From the NCBI GenBank assembly GCA_018830585.1, contig JAHJSD010000038.1:1-16147 (forward strand): a stretch of 16,147 bases of DNA, written 5' to 3'. The position numbers and the translations under genes are program-made. This document shows positions 1-6,884 of this stretch, one piece after another (position 1 is the stretch's first letter; every line of letters begins with the position of its first letter). This DNA comes from Patescibacteria group bacterium (GTDB lineage Bacteria; Patescibacteriota; Microgenomatia; UBA12405; JAHJSD01). Under the pieces are notes generated by a model. The model made no database searches and was not told the DNA's origin. It saw only the letters and a list, made by a program, of their open reading frames with translations.

Positions 1-1
1 A

Positions 2-82
2 AAGACACGCTTCACCACCTACCCCAAGTGCGCCAAAAAATCCGGGCACAATTATGTAGTTCTCTTCGCCCAAGTAGGGTAA
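2..82 (+). CDS. possible 3' end of an unidentified gene (partial)
   Basis: An open frame runs from the window edge to a TAA at 80-82 and encodes 26 residues that end in GHNYVVLFAQVG. Many codons end in C or G (TTC, ACC, TAC, CCC, AAG, TGC), which looks like coding sequence. Its stop lies 12 nt from the stop of the convergent minus-strand gene at 95, a usual tail-to-tail arrangement. The fragment is too short to identify. The aromatic and hydrophobic ending loosely resembles the last strand of CAP/SCP-type domains, but that is a guess. Confidence 0.3.
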   Translation, partial: KTRFTTYPKCAKKSGHNYVVLFAQVG

Positions 83-94
83 GAAAAAACAGGC

Positions 95-508
95 TCAAGA
101 CTTTTTGCCTTTGAAGAAAAACCGCGGCTTGGATTTCTTCTCTTTTTTGCTTTTGATCTCTTTTTTAACTGAGGCAATCGTCTCCCTAATCGCTTCTTTT
201 TCTTCACCAACCCTGTTTTTAATCTCCTCTTTAACCTTCTCAAATTTAGAGAGCAAATCGGCTAAATTATGCTTTTCAAAAAAAGCGGCGGAAACACCGG
301 TTAAAATTGTCATCATGTTAAAACCTTCCTTGACCTTGTCCCTGACAAAATGGGCTGTTTCCTCAACATCTTCACCGACTTTACCGAGTTTTTTAAGCAC
401 TTTTTTAATCTCTCTCAAAATCAGCACCACCCAAACTCCGGCGGTGACGAAAATCACTGTCAAAGAAAAAATGCTGATAATTAAAACTATCTGAACCGCT
501 GATTCCAT
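95..508 (-). CDS. small membrane-anchored coiled-coil protein (DUF948/YtxH-like)
   Basis: A 137-residue protein of unknown exact role. Residues 5-31 form one strongly hydrophobic helix (VLIISIFSLTVIFVTAGVWVVLIL), then a charged helical region rich in K and E runs to about residue 128, and the tail ends in basic KGKKS. The region around 36-60 (VLKKLGKVGEDVEETAHFVRDKV) resembles DUF948/YtxH-type proteins: an N-terminal anchor with a cytoplasmic or periplasmic coiled coil. The ATG at 506-508 is preceded by AGAGAGG eight nt upstream, a usable ribosome binding site, and by its own promoter-like sequence. It follows the rodZ-like gene on the same strand after a 140-nt gap, so it is probably a separate transcription unit. 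The coding call is firm; function is not assigned. Confidence 0.8.
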   Translation of the reverse strand: MESAVQIVLIISIFSLTVIFVTAGVWVVLILREIKKVLKKLGKVGEDVEETAHFVRDKVKEGFNMMTILTGVSAAFFEKHNLADLLSKFEKVKEEIKNRVGEEKEAIRETIASVKKEIKSKKEKKSKPRFFFKGKKS

Positions 509-527
509 AAGTAAAGCCTCTCTATAG

Positions 528-556
528 AAATTAGCAATTTAGCAAAACTTTGTCAA
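528..556 (-). promoter_or_regulatory. sigma-70-type promoter for the coiled-coil gene
   Basis: Reading the minus strand, a perfect -35 TTGACA (551-556) is followed after exactly 17 nt by TAATTT (528-533). The start codon of the gene at 95-508 lies 19 nt beyond the -10. The predicted transcript start falls near 521, at the edge of the AGAGAGG ribosome binding site (517-523), so the leader would be very short. Confidence 0.6.
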
Positions 557-617
557 TCAAAGCCGAGAAGCTATACCGCTATATTGCCACACAGATAGCT
601 AAACGACCACTTTGGTT

Positions 618-643
618 AAAAAAAGGACTAAATCTTGCTTTCC
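618..643 (-). terminator. weak candidate terminator after the rodZ-like gene
   Basis: Just after the TGA of the rodZ-like gene the minus strand shows GGA...TCC complementarity with a few extra A-T pairs, followed by seven T residues (618-624). The T-tract is good but the stem is short and interrupted, so this is only a candidate. Confidence 0.25.
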
Positions 644-648
644 AAAAA

Positions 649-1251
649 TCAGTTCCTACCGTCAATTTCTTTAACCATAGTTCTGGTTTTCCCGGAAGGG
701 GACTCCACCGAAAGATAAAGTTTGTCCCCGTCGTCCTCTCTTATCCGGTAAGAGAAATTTCCTTTCTGGTCGATCTCGACCAGCCGGTCATTTATCAAAA
801 GAGTTGCTCTGGAATCGGTTTTACCTTCAAGAACCAGGTCGCCGGAAGAGTTCTTTGACCATTCGGTTTTTATTTTGGGCGGGTAGACGAAATTGAAGTA
901 TTGGTAAAAAAGATAGCCGGCAAAAATCAAAACCACTGTTCCCACTCCAAAAATTGCCCGCCACTGGGGAACAAAACCTATTTTAAGCAAAAGAGGTTTC
1001 TTGGTCTCCCCGTGAAATTCTAAATAATCGCGCCGGAAAATGGCCGCCAATTTTTTCTCCGATAAGCCTAGAAAGCGGGCGTAACGCCTGACATATAAAT
1101 CAGGGTAAGGACCTCCCGGCAGTTTGGAGTAATTCCCGGATTCTATCGCCAATAAAAAACTCTTGGGGATTTTAGTTTTTTTAATTACTTCCTCCAGGAA
1201 AAAACCTTTCTTTTTCCTTTCTTCGATAAAAACTTCTCCCGCTTTTTTCAT
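649..1251 (-). CDS. RodZ-like HTH membrane protein
   Basis: Encodes 200 residues. Residues 3-70 are an HTH_25/Xre-like helix-turn-helix of the RodZ type (GEVFIEERKKKGFFLEEVIK, then TKIPKSFLLAIE and a YVRRYARFLGL segment). Residues about 99-123 form one membrane helix. Residues 137-197 are a small beta-rich domain (LVLEGKTDSRATLLINDRLV) that looks Ig-like rather than like the usual DUF4115. RodZ proteins link MreB to the membrane and help set rod shape; that role is inferred by family. I chose ATG 1249-1251 because the HTH family begins here. An upstream in-frame TTG at 1294-1296 would overlap the ftsK stop and add 15 unrelated hydrophobic residues. No clear ribosome binding site precedes the ATG. 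The ftsK stop lies 37 nt upstream, so the two are probably co-transcribed. Confidence 0.82.
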   Translation of the reverse strand: MKKAGEVFIEERKKKGFFLEEVIKKTKIPKSFLLAIESGNYSKLPGGPYPDLYVRRYARFLGLSEKKLAAIFRRDYLEFHGETKKPLLLKIGFVPQWRAIFGVGTVVLIFAGYLFYQYFNFVYPPKIKTEWSKNSSGDLVLEGKTDSRATLLINDRLVEIDQKGNFSYRIREDDGDKLYLSVESPSGKTRTMVKEIDGRN

Positions 1252-1288
1252 GGATAAATGGAAAATAAAGAAGCCGAAAAAAGAATTT

Positions 1289-3367
1289 TTAACCAATTAC
1301 TTCTCTTGGTTTTGACCCCTCTCCGGGACCGACAATCCCGGCCGCTTCCAACTGGTCTATCACCCTGGCCGCCCGAGCGTAACCGATTCTCAGTTTCCTC
1401 TGTAACAAGGAAGCTGACGCCTTTCCGGCCAACCTGATTAAATCGGCCGCTCTCTGGAAAAGTTCATCCCTTTCTTCACCGTCAACTAAAATACTGTTCC
1501 CGGATACCGAAACCGGCTGGGAAAGCACCTCTTCCTGATACTCCGCCTCGCCTTGGCCTTTAATAAAATTAATCAGCTGACTGACCTCTTCGTCAGTAAC
1601 AAAAGCTCCCTGAATTCTGGTCGGTTTCGCCTGGTCAGGCGGGGTATAGAGCATATCACCCCGACCCAACAGTTTTTCCGCTCCCGGAGTATCTAAAATA
1701 ACCCGGGAGTCAGTCATGCTGGAAACAGCGCAAGAAACCCGGCAGGGAATATTAGCCTTAATCAAACCGGTTAAAACGTCAACCGACGGCCTTTGAGTTG
1801 TCAAAACCAAATGTATTCCTGTTGCTCTTGCCATCTGAGCAATCCGGCAAACAGCATCTTCCACGTCAGCCGGAGCAAAAAGCATAATATCGGCCAGCTC
1901 ATCAATGATAATAAGGATAAAAGGGAGCTTCTCCTCTTTGGGGATACTATTATTATAAACTTCTAAATTTCTGGCTCCTTTTTCGGCAAAAAGACGGTAA
2001 CGACGGTCCATTTCCTTCATTGACCACTTAAGAGCAGAAAGCACCTCTTCCGGTTCAACCACCACCGGAGTAAGCAAGTGGGGAATGCCATTATATCTGG
2101 TCAGTTCGACCCTTTTCGGATCAACCAAGAATAATTTAACCTCATCAGGGGAAGTTTTAAACAAGATGGTTGATATCCAAGAATTAAGCAAAACACTTTT
2201 TCCGGAACCGGTTTGCCCGGCAATTAAAACATGGGGCATTTTGCCAATATCAGCGACGATTGGCTCGCCGGAAACGTCCAACCCCAAAGGAACCGTTATT
2301 TTTGAACTGCTTTTTTTCATTGCTTTTGAAAGCAACATCTCTTTTAAAGAGACAATCGCCGGGGACTTATTGGGCACTTCAATTCCCACCAAGGAACGCC
2401 CGGGGATCGGCGCCTCGATTCTGATTTGCCCTGTCGGCGCCGCCAAAGCCAAGGCCATATCATTGGAAAGAGAAGTAATTTTGGAAAGCTTTGTCCCCAA
2501 GGCCACTTCCAGAGCATATTGGGTTACCGCCGGGCCCTGATTGACCTCCTTGACCCTGGCAGTGATCCCGAAAGACTCTAATGTCTTTTCAATAATCTCT
2601 GCGTTAGATCTAACATCGCCCCGGTCAGCCTCGCTGCCCAAATCATCCCTTAGAATATCCAAAGGAGGGTATTGCCAAACGCTTTTTTTGGAAGACGGTG
2701 CCGATGGGACGGTTCCGCCGATAGATGGCTGAAGCTGACCTCTGTTTCCACCCTCCTTGACCACCGGCACAGTAATCGTTACTTCCTCCGGAACATCCTC
2801 CCCTTTTCTGCCGCCAATAACAAAGGGTTCTCTTTTCTCTTTTTTCTTTTGGATGCCGACAGTATACTTTTTGATTAACGAAAATATCTGCAGAAAAAAC
2901 TTAGCCATTTGCTCCAAAGAAGTGTTAAGCAAAACAACTAATCCAATTAAAGTGCCGCCAAGAAAAATCAAAAGCGCTCCTGCTCCGGTAATCAGGACGG
3001 CAACCTGCTCCCAAATCCAGTTACCGACAAGGCCGGATTGAGATAGCCCCAAAAGAGAAGCAAAAAATATTAACGTCCCTGCCAAAACATTAGGCTCCCT
3101 GAGGGGAATTTTAAGTTTGGTAAAAATTATCGAAGCTAAGATAAAAATAAACGGAAGCAAAAAGGAAACCGACCCGAATAAAAGCCAAAAAAGGTCGTTA
3201 AGCTTAATCAACACTAATCCTTCTCTTAAAAAAGAAAAAATGGTAATTCCCGCCAGCAGCAAAAGAATTACTGCTAAAACGGAAAAAACCGTTGATTTTT
3301 TTAACTGTATCCGCAAAGATCCCGCTTTAGCCGAACCTTTTCTGGATCTTTTCCTTCTTCTCGCCAT
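1289..3367 (-). CDS. ftsK: DNA translocase FtsK
   Basis: A 692-residue FtsK/SpoIIIE-type DNA motor that pumps chromosomal DNA through the closing septum. The basic N-terminus (MARRRKRSRK) is followed by about four membrane helices (roughly 25-46, 58-82, 95-110, 120-147). A short linker comes next, far shorter than in E. coli FtsK. The motor follows: an alpha domain with NQGPAVTQYALE near 276-287, Walker A GQTGSGKS at 384-391, Walker B ILIIIDELADIM at 484-495, and the TTQRPSVDVLTG segment at 523-534. Residues about 630-692 form the winged-helix gamma domain (DLIRLAGKASASLLQRKLRI) that reads KOPS-like orientation sequences. The ATG at 3365-3367 has only a weak AAGAGCGG upstream. It lies downstream of rnj on the same strand, separated by a 195-nt hairpin-rich spacer. 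All domains look intact. Confidence 0.97.
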   Translation of the reverse strand: MARRRKRSRKGSAKAGSLRIQLKKSTVFSVLAVILLLLAGITIFSFLREGLVLIKLNDLFWLLFGSVSFLLPFIFILASIIFTKLKIPLREPNVLAGTLIFFASLLGLSQSGLVGNWIWEQVAVLITGAGALLIFLGGTLIGLVVLLNTSLEQMAKFFLQIFSLIKKYTVGIQKKKEKREPFVIGGRKGEDVPEEVTITVPVVKEGGNRGQLQPSIGGTVPSAPSSKKSVWQYPPLDILRDDLGSEADRGDVRSNAEIIEKTLESFGITARVKEVNQGPAVTQYALEVALGTKLSKITSLSNDMALALAAPTGQIRIEAPIPGRSLVGIEVPNKSPAIVSLKEMLLSKAMKKSSSKITVPLGLDVSGEPIVADIGKMPHVLIAGQTGSGKSVLLNSWISTILFKTSPDEVKLFLVDPKRVELTRYNGIPHLLTPVVVEPEEVLSALKWSMKEMDRRYRLFAEKGARNLEVYNNSIPKEEKLPFILIIIDELADIMLFAPADVEDAVCRIAQMARATGIHLVLTTQRPSVDVLTGLIKANIPCRVSCAVSSMTDSRVILDTPGAEKLLGRGDMLYTPPDQAKPTRIQGAFVTDEEVSQLINFIKGQGEAEYQEEVLSQPVSVSGNSILVDGEERDELFQRAADLIRLAGKASASLLQRKLRIGYARAARVIDQLEAAGIVGPGEGSKPREVIG

Positions 3368-3402
3368 TTAGCCGCTCTTATTAATATTAAAAAGTAAATC
3401 TC

Positions 3403-3540
3403 CACGAGCTGAAGCCCGTGTCTTCCTTTTCCCAAAGGATGCTCGCCACGTACCGAATGGTAGTGTGAAAACCCCGCATCGTCCCGTAGCAACGGGACCG
3501 GTGCTGGGGTAACCGACCGGCAAACTGCCACCAAGCTTAT
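3403..3540 (-). ncRNA. candidate structured RNA in the rnj-ftsK spacer (unknown class)
   Basis: The 195-nt spacer between rnj and ftsK has no credible gene and packs several hairpins. The largest pairs 3471-3487 with 3492-3510 (about 17 pairs, two single-base bulges, innermost GTCCCGT/ACGGGAC). Others are 3447-3465 (7 pairs, one bulge), 3424-3439 (6 pairs) and 3403-3420 (7 pairs, one G-U), with a small 4-pair hairpin at 3519-3529. Read on the minus strand, the 3424-3439 hairpin has a GGGA loop, which fits the GNRA class; on the plus strand it would not. This favours minus-strand transcription, giving either a leader of ftsK or a separate RNA. The conserved cores of tmRNA, RNase P RNA, SRP RNA and the common riboswitches were not recognised. 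A dispersed palindromic repeat is the main alternative. Confidence 0.4.
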
Positions 3541-3562
3541 CGCGGAATTTTCCCGGAAAGAA

Positions 3563-5242
3563 TCAGGTTTTCAAAATCACCGGCAAAACCATCGGTTCAC
3601 GGCCGGTTTTTTGATAAATAAACTCCTCCGTCTCTGCCTGTAAGCGAAAACGGACGTGACTTAAGTTGAATATGGGCACCGATTGCTTCCGGTAAATCTC
3701 TTCCGCCTTTTTTCTTAGCTGATCAAGCAGTCTCTTGTTTTCTTTGATGTAAACAAAACCGCGCGAAACAACTTCTATCTGGCCGACAATATTGTTATTT
3801 TTGCTGTCAGTCTGGATAATTATCACCACCATGCCGTTTTTGGCCAAAATACCGCGATCCCTAAGAACCGTCTTGCCTACGTCGCCAATTCCAAGCCCGT
3901 CTATTAAAACCTGTCTGGCTTTATACTGAAAATTAAGATCGACCCTGCCGTCGGACCAAAAAGTAGGCATTGCCCCTGCTTCCGGAATCAGAATTTGTTC
4001 AGGACGGTAACCCATCGCCTTGGCTAAGTTGGCATACTGCCTGGCATGCCGCCTTTCTCCGCCGATCGGGAGCAGAAACCGGGGAGAAGTTAAATTAATC
4101 AAAAGCTTCATTTCTTCTCTGTAAGCATGCCCGGAAACATGAAGCGACTGTCCCGACTCGTTGTAAACTACTTCCGCGCCCTGAAGAATTAACTCATCGA
4201 TCAACTGATAGATCGCTCCTCCTGTCCCGGGAATATAATCAGGCGAAGAAAAAATAACCTTGTCTCCTTCCCTGATTTTAACTTTGTGTTTACCCAAAAC
4301 GACCCTCTCAAGACTGGAACCTGTTTGACCCAAACTGCCGGCGATTAAAAAAGTAATCTGTTTATCGGTCATTTTTACCGCCTCTTTAAAATCGACAAAC
4401 TCCTCTTTTTTAACTCCAAGATAGCCTAACTCATTGGAAATCCTGATATTCTTCTGAATCGAAAACCCGACTAAAGAAATTTTACGGTTAAACTTTCTTG
4501 AGGATTCTATCGCTTTCTGCCAACGGTAGATATTGGAAGAAATCGCCGTTACAAAAACCCTGCCTTTGCTGGTCCTAATTTCGTTTTCAAATATCTGATT
4601 TAGGGTAGATTCGGAAGGAGAAACCCCCTCGTTTTCCGCCCCTAAACAATCCGAAAGCAATGTGGTCACTCCCAGACTGCCAAGAGCGGCAATTTTAGAA
4701 AGCTCCGGAGCAAGACCGTCGGGTGGGGTAAGATCAAACTTAAAATCCGAACCGTGATAAAAATTACCCACCGGAGTCTTGATGAAAAAATGGAAAGTAT
4801 CAGGCATAGAATGAGTTACTCCAACCGGAGTAATTGAAAAAGGCCCTAAGGAAAAATTACTTCCCCGTTCAAAAAAATTAATCTCGACCCTAATTCCGTT
4901 TTCTTCAAGTTTGTCTTTAATCAATGCTCCCGCTAATTTCGGGGCATATAGTGGAGTTCTTTCCGGCAACTCCGGCAAAATAAAAGAGAGAGCCCCGATA
5001 TGATCTTCGTGTCCGTGAGTTAAAATAATTCCGGCAATCTTGTCTTTTTTTCCGTCTAAGTAAGAAATATCCGGAATAATCAGGTCAACCCCAAAAATAT
5101 CATCGCCGGGGAAACTGACGCCGCAATCAATAATTAAAATTTTATCGTTTTCTTCTTTCCCTTCAGGCAAAAAATGATAAAGGTACATATTACCGTTAAC
5201 TTTACTAAACCCACCCAAGGAAACAATTCTTAATCCATCCAT
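3563..5242 (-). CDS. rnj: ribonuclease J (metallo-beta-lactamase/beta-CASP RNase)
   Basis: A 559-residue RNase J, an endonuclease and 5' exonuclease for mRNA decay and RNA maturation. Residues 1-165 are the first part of the metallo-beta-lactamase fold, with the zinc site HGHEDH at 76-81, H144 and D166 (GSDFKFD). The beta-CASP insert spans about 195-365 (AISSNIYRWQ at 233-242). HVSGH at 368-372 gives the motif-B His. The C-terminal domain includes GIGDVGKTVLRDRG and SRGFVYIKE (493-501). One position is odd: motif C, normally PVHGE, reads PIGGE here, putting Gly394 where the usual His ligand sits 22 residues after H372. H399 lies nearby. The segment around 302-312 (GSLGQTGSSLE) also departs from the common SQGEP motif. 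Length is normal. The ATG at 5240-5242 lacks an obvious ribosome binding site. Confidence 0.96.
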   Translation of the reverse strand: MDGLRIVSLGGFSKVNGNMYLYHFLPEGKEENDKILIIDCGVSFPGDDIFGVDLIIPDISYLDGKKDKIAGIILTHGHEDHIGALSFILPELPERTPLYAPKLAGALIKDKLEENGIRVEINFFERGSNFSLGPFSITPVGVTHSMPDTFHFFIKTPVGNFYHGSDFKFDLTPPDGLAPELSKIAALGSLGVTTLLSDCLGAENEGVSPSESTLNQIFENEIRTSKGRVFVTAISSNIYRWQKAIESSRKFNRKISLVGFSIQKNIRISNELGYLGVKKEEFVDFKEAVKMTDKQITFLIAGSLGQTGSSLERVVLGKHKVKIREGDKVIFSSPDYIPGTGGAIYQLIDELILQGAEVVYNESGQSLHVSGHAYREEMKLLINLTSPRFLLPIGGERRHARQYANLAKAMGYRPEQILIPEAGAMPTFWSDGRVDLNFQYKARQVLIDGLGIGDVGKTVLRDRGILAKNGMVVIIIQTDSKNNNIVGQIEVVSRGFVYIKENKRLLDQLRKKAEEIYRKQSVPIFNLSHVRFRLQAETEEFIYQKTGREPMVLPVILKT

Positions 5243-5271
5243 TTTTAAAAAATCTAACTAATAATTTTTCC

Positions 5272-5298
5272 AAAAAGACTACCCAATAAGGGACTGTC
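5272..5298 (-). promoter_or_regulatory. possible attenuator hairpin in the rnj leader
   Basis: On the minus strand GAC...CCC (5290-5298) can pair with GGG...GTC (5277-5284) around a 5-nt loop, giving two 3-pair helices with an internal loop, followed directly by five T residues (5272-5276). It lies 30 nt before the rnj start. The short stem makes it doubtful. Confidence 0.22.
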
Positions 5299-5311
5299 TA
5301 AAAAAACTCCA

Positions 5312-5341
5312 TCTATAAAAATTTATAATAATTTCGAACAA
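5312..5341 (-). promoter_or_regulatory. candidate promoter for rnj
   Basis: On the minus strand TTGTTC (5336-5341) and TATAGA (5312-5317) are spaced by 18 nt, each matching four of six consensus bases. It would give a leader of about 60 nt. The surrounding sequence is very A/T-rich, so chance matches are easy. Confidence 0.35.
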
Positions 5342-5404
5342 AATAAATTTTGAAAACCAATCCTTCTTGTTAAAAGTTGCATAAAGGACGTCACGGCCTT
5401 CGGT

Positions 5405-5426
5405 CCCGACTTTACGTCGGGGTTTT
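5405..5426 (+). terminator. hairpin with GTTTT tail (terminator-like or repeat unit)
   Basis: CCCGAC (5405-5410) and GTCGGG (5416-5421) form a 6-pair stem with loop TTTAC, followed by GTTTT on the plus strand. No plus-strand gene is seen upstream to be terminated, so this is more likely part of a dispersed intergenic repeat. Confidence 0.3.
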
Positions 5427-5509
5427 CGCCTTCTTGGGAAATAGCTTTCTCAGATATTGCTCTAAACCGAACTCAGAATCTATGAACCAGTTTCAAAAAT
5501 AGTTATCCC

Positions 5510-5697
5510 TGTCATTCTGAACTTTTACCCCGTCGTATCACTGGGGTGTTTTCAGAATCTATATAGATTCCGGGTCGCGACAGCCATGCGGCATCGCGTG
5601 GCGACAGTCATACGGCATCGCGTTGAGCCCGGAATGACGGTAAGATAAGGTCCTAAAACAAGTTCCATATAAGATTCCAAAAAAAATCAGGATGACA
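5510..5697. repeat. nested inverted-repeat block (gene-free region 5243-5758)
   Basis: The 516-nt interval between rnj and the Lon-like gene holds no supported gene. Its core is a nested palindromic block. The outer arms GTCATTCTGA (5511-5520) and TCAGGATGAC (5687-5696) match at nine of ten paired positions. Inside, hairpin A pairs ATTCTGAA (5514-5521) with TTCAGAAT (5551-5558) and ACCCC (5527-5531) with GGGGT (5543-5547). Hairpin B pairs ATTCCGGG (5567-5574) with CCCGGAAT (5628-5635). The words GTCATTCTGA and GATTCCGGG are typical of dispersed intergenic repeats, and a relative (GTCATCCTGAGG) recurs at 16059-16070. The flanks (5243-5400 and 5698-5758) are A/T-rich and show nothing else clear. 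Confidence 0.7.
5577..5624. repeat. 24-bp tandem duplication inside hairpin B
   Basis: Two adjacent 24-nt units (5577-5600 and 5601-5624) match at 21 of 24 positions. Each starts GCGACAG and ends CGGCATCGCGT, with differences at C/T, G/A and G/T. The first unit can fold by itself (GCGA with TCGC, GCC with GGC around ATGC). The pair lies between the arms of hairpin B. Confidence 0.85.
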
Positions 5698-5758
5698 ACA
5701 ATAGTATTTTAAAAAGGCAATGTTTTATTTTAACAGGATCTACAAAAGGCTTGTCCGC

Positions 5759-6823
5759 CTACCATTGCGGCAAATAGTTTTTAACATTTTCCAGAGTAAG
5801 ATTTATTTTTTCGATCTTGCCTTCAACAATCTCCATCGCCGCTTTGCGGCAAATCGCCTCGATGGTCCTGTTTAAAGTTCTTACTCCGGCATCATAGCCA
5901 AGCGGTCTGACGATTTGCTGCCAGCATTTTTCTTCTATTACCAATTCCCCCGGTCTAAGGCCACTGTTTTCGATTGCCCTTGGCAAAAGATAGCTGCGGC
6001 CGATAGACAGCTTTTCTTCATCGGAATAAGAAGGCATCTGCATCACTTCCAACCTATCCAAAACCGCAGTAGCGATTCGCCGGGTATTGTTGCCGGTAGC
6101 AATAAAAACAGCCCTGGAAAGGTCAAAAGGGTAACCAATATAGTGATCGGTAAAGCGGCTGTTCTGTTCCGGATCAAGCAATTCGACCAAAACACCCATG
6201 ATCGTTTGCAAAGCGTCATCGGCAACCCGGTCGATTTCGTCCAAAAGAATTACCGGATTATTGGTCCCGGCCTGCCTTAAACCCTTAATCAACTGACCCG
6301 GATCGGCTTCGGCATGAAGTCTGGACTGACCTCTTAAATAAAGCGGATCACCTAAACCTCCAAAAGGAATCCTGATAAATTTTCTCCCCAAAGCATCGGC
6401 AATAGATTTGGCGATGGTAGTTTTTCCGGTTCCGACTAAGCCGATGAAGCACAAGACCGGTGCCTGGATTAACTCCATCCCCCGTTGCTCTTGGAGAATC
6501 ATTACCGAAAGATACTCCAGAATCCTTTGCTTAAGCTGTGTCAAACCGTAATGGCTTTTATCCAAAACTCCTTTGGCATAATCCAAGCTCAAAATATCAT
6601 CGCTTTTTTTAGACCAGGGCAGAGAAATAATCCAATCGTTCCACTCGGAAAGTCTCCGCAATCCCTGCCAAAACCAATCGGTTCCCTGGCTTAACTTTAA
6701 CCTCTCTACTTCTTCAGCCGCAGTTTCTTTAAGCTCTTCCGGCAAGCCGGCACCGTTTATCTTTTCAATCAATGTCAACAGCTGGTCTTTTTGACCACGG
6801 TCGTCCGAACTCTTTTTAACCAT
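5759..6823 (-). CDS. Lon-type AAA+ ATPase lacking the protease domain
   Basis: A 354-residue protein that aligns with the central ATPase module of Lon but lacks the N-terminal LAN domain and the whole C-terminal Ser-Lys protease domain. A helical start (1-60) leads into the Lon signature LPWSKKSDD (68-76) and HYGLTQLKQRILEYLSV (91-107). Walker A is GLVGTGKTT (128-136), Walker B VILLDEID (191-198), sensor 1 IATGNN (241-246), the arginine finger R257 in LDRLEV, and sensor 2 R315 in AGVRTL. The ATPase therefore looks active. The pore loop after the second-region Arg, normally Tyr-Ile/Val-Gly, reads His-Ala-Glu (170-172), so the substrate-gripping aromatic is lost. It has its own promoter with the ATG 9 nt after the -10. 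It ends cleanly at TGG TAG with no protease-like frame following. A remodelling or regulatory ATPase is more likely than a protease. Confidence 0.88.
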   Translation of the reverse strand: MVKKSSDDRGQKDQLLTLIEKINGAGLPEELKETAAEEVERLKLSQGTDWFWQGLRRLSEWNDWIISLPWSKKSDDILSLDYAKGVLDKSHYGLTQLKQRILEYLSVMILQEQRGMELIQAPVLCFIGLVGTGKTTIAKSIADALGRKFIRIPFGGLGDPLYLRGQSRLHAEADPGQLIKGLRQAGTNNPVILLDEIDRVADDALQTIMGVLVELLDPEQNSRFTDHYIGYPFDLSRAVFIATGNNTRRIATAVLDRLEVMQMPSYSDEEKLSIGRSYLLPRAIENSGLRPGELVIEEKCWQQIVRPLGYDAGVRTLNRTIEAICRKAAMEIVEGKIEKINLTLENVKNYLPQW

Positions 6824-6832
6824 AACTTAATT

Positions 6833-6861
6833 ATTCTACCCTGAAGACCAACAAGATTCAA
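6833..6861 (-). promoter_or_regulatory. promoter of the Lon-like gene, near-leaderless
   Basis: On the minus strand TTGAAT (6856-6861), 17 nt, TAGAAT (6833-6838), then 9 nt to the ATG at 6821-6823. Transcription would begin about three nt before the start codon, leaving no room for a ribosome binding site. Confidence 0.6.
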
Positions 6862-6873
6862 CCTAACGAAACT

Positions 6874-6884
6874 CCACCTCCTTA
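6874..6884 (-). promoter_or_regulatory. perfect anti-SD complement without a start codon
   Basis: The minus strand reads TAAGGAGGTGG, a full match to the usual 16S 3' end. Its TAA is the stop of the mini-ORF at 6882-7022. No ATG, GTG or TTG opens a sensible frame 5-10 nt downstream, and the Lon-like start is over 50 nt away. An upstream CTCC (ACTCCGTTC) could pair with it. Role unknown. Confidence 0.3.

Noticed and set aside
1252..1296. Longer rodZ-like start at TTG 1294-1296
   Set aside because: It overlaps the ftsK stop and adds 15 residues not seen before the HTH domain in this family.
3301..3534. 77-codon minus-strand ORF over the ftsK start
   Set aside because: It overlaps ftsK in another frame and is made of the hairpin sequences of the spacer.
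3403..3540. tmRNA, SRP RNA, RNase P RNA or a known riboswitch
   Set aside because: Their conserved cores (such as a tRNA-like 3' end, GGAA/AGCAG of SRP, or GAGGAAAGUC of RNase P) are not visible; left as unknown class.
5577..5624. CRISPR array
   Set aside because: Only two directly adjacent 24-nt units with no spacers and no cas genes; it is a tandem duplication.
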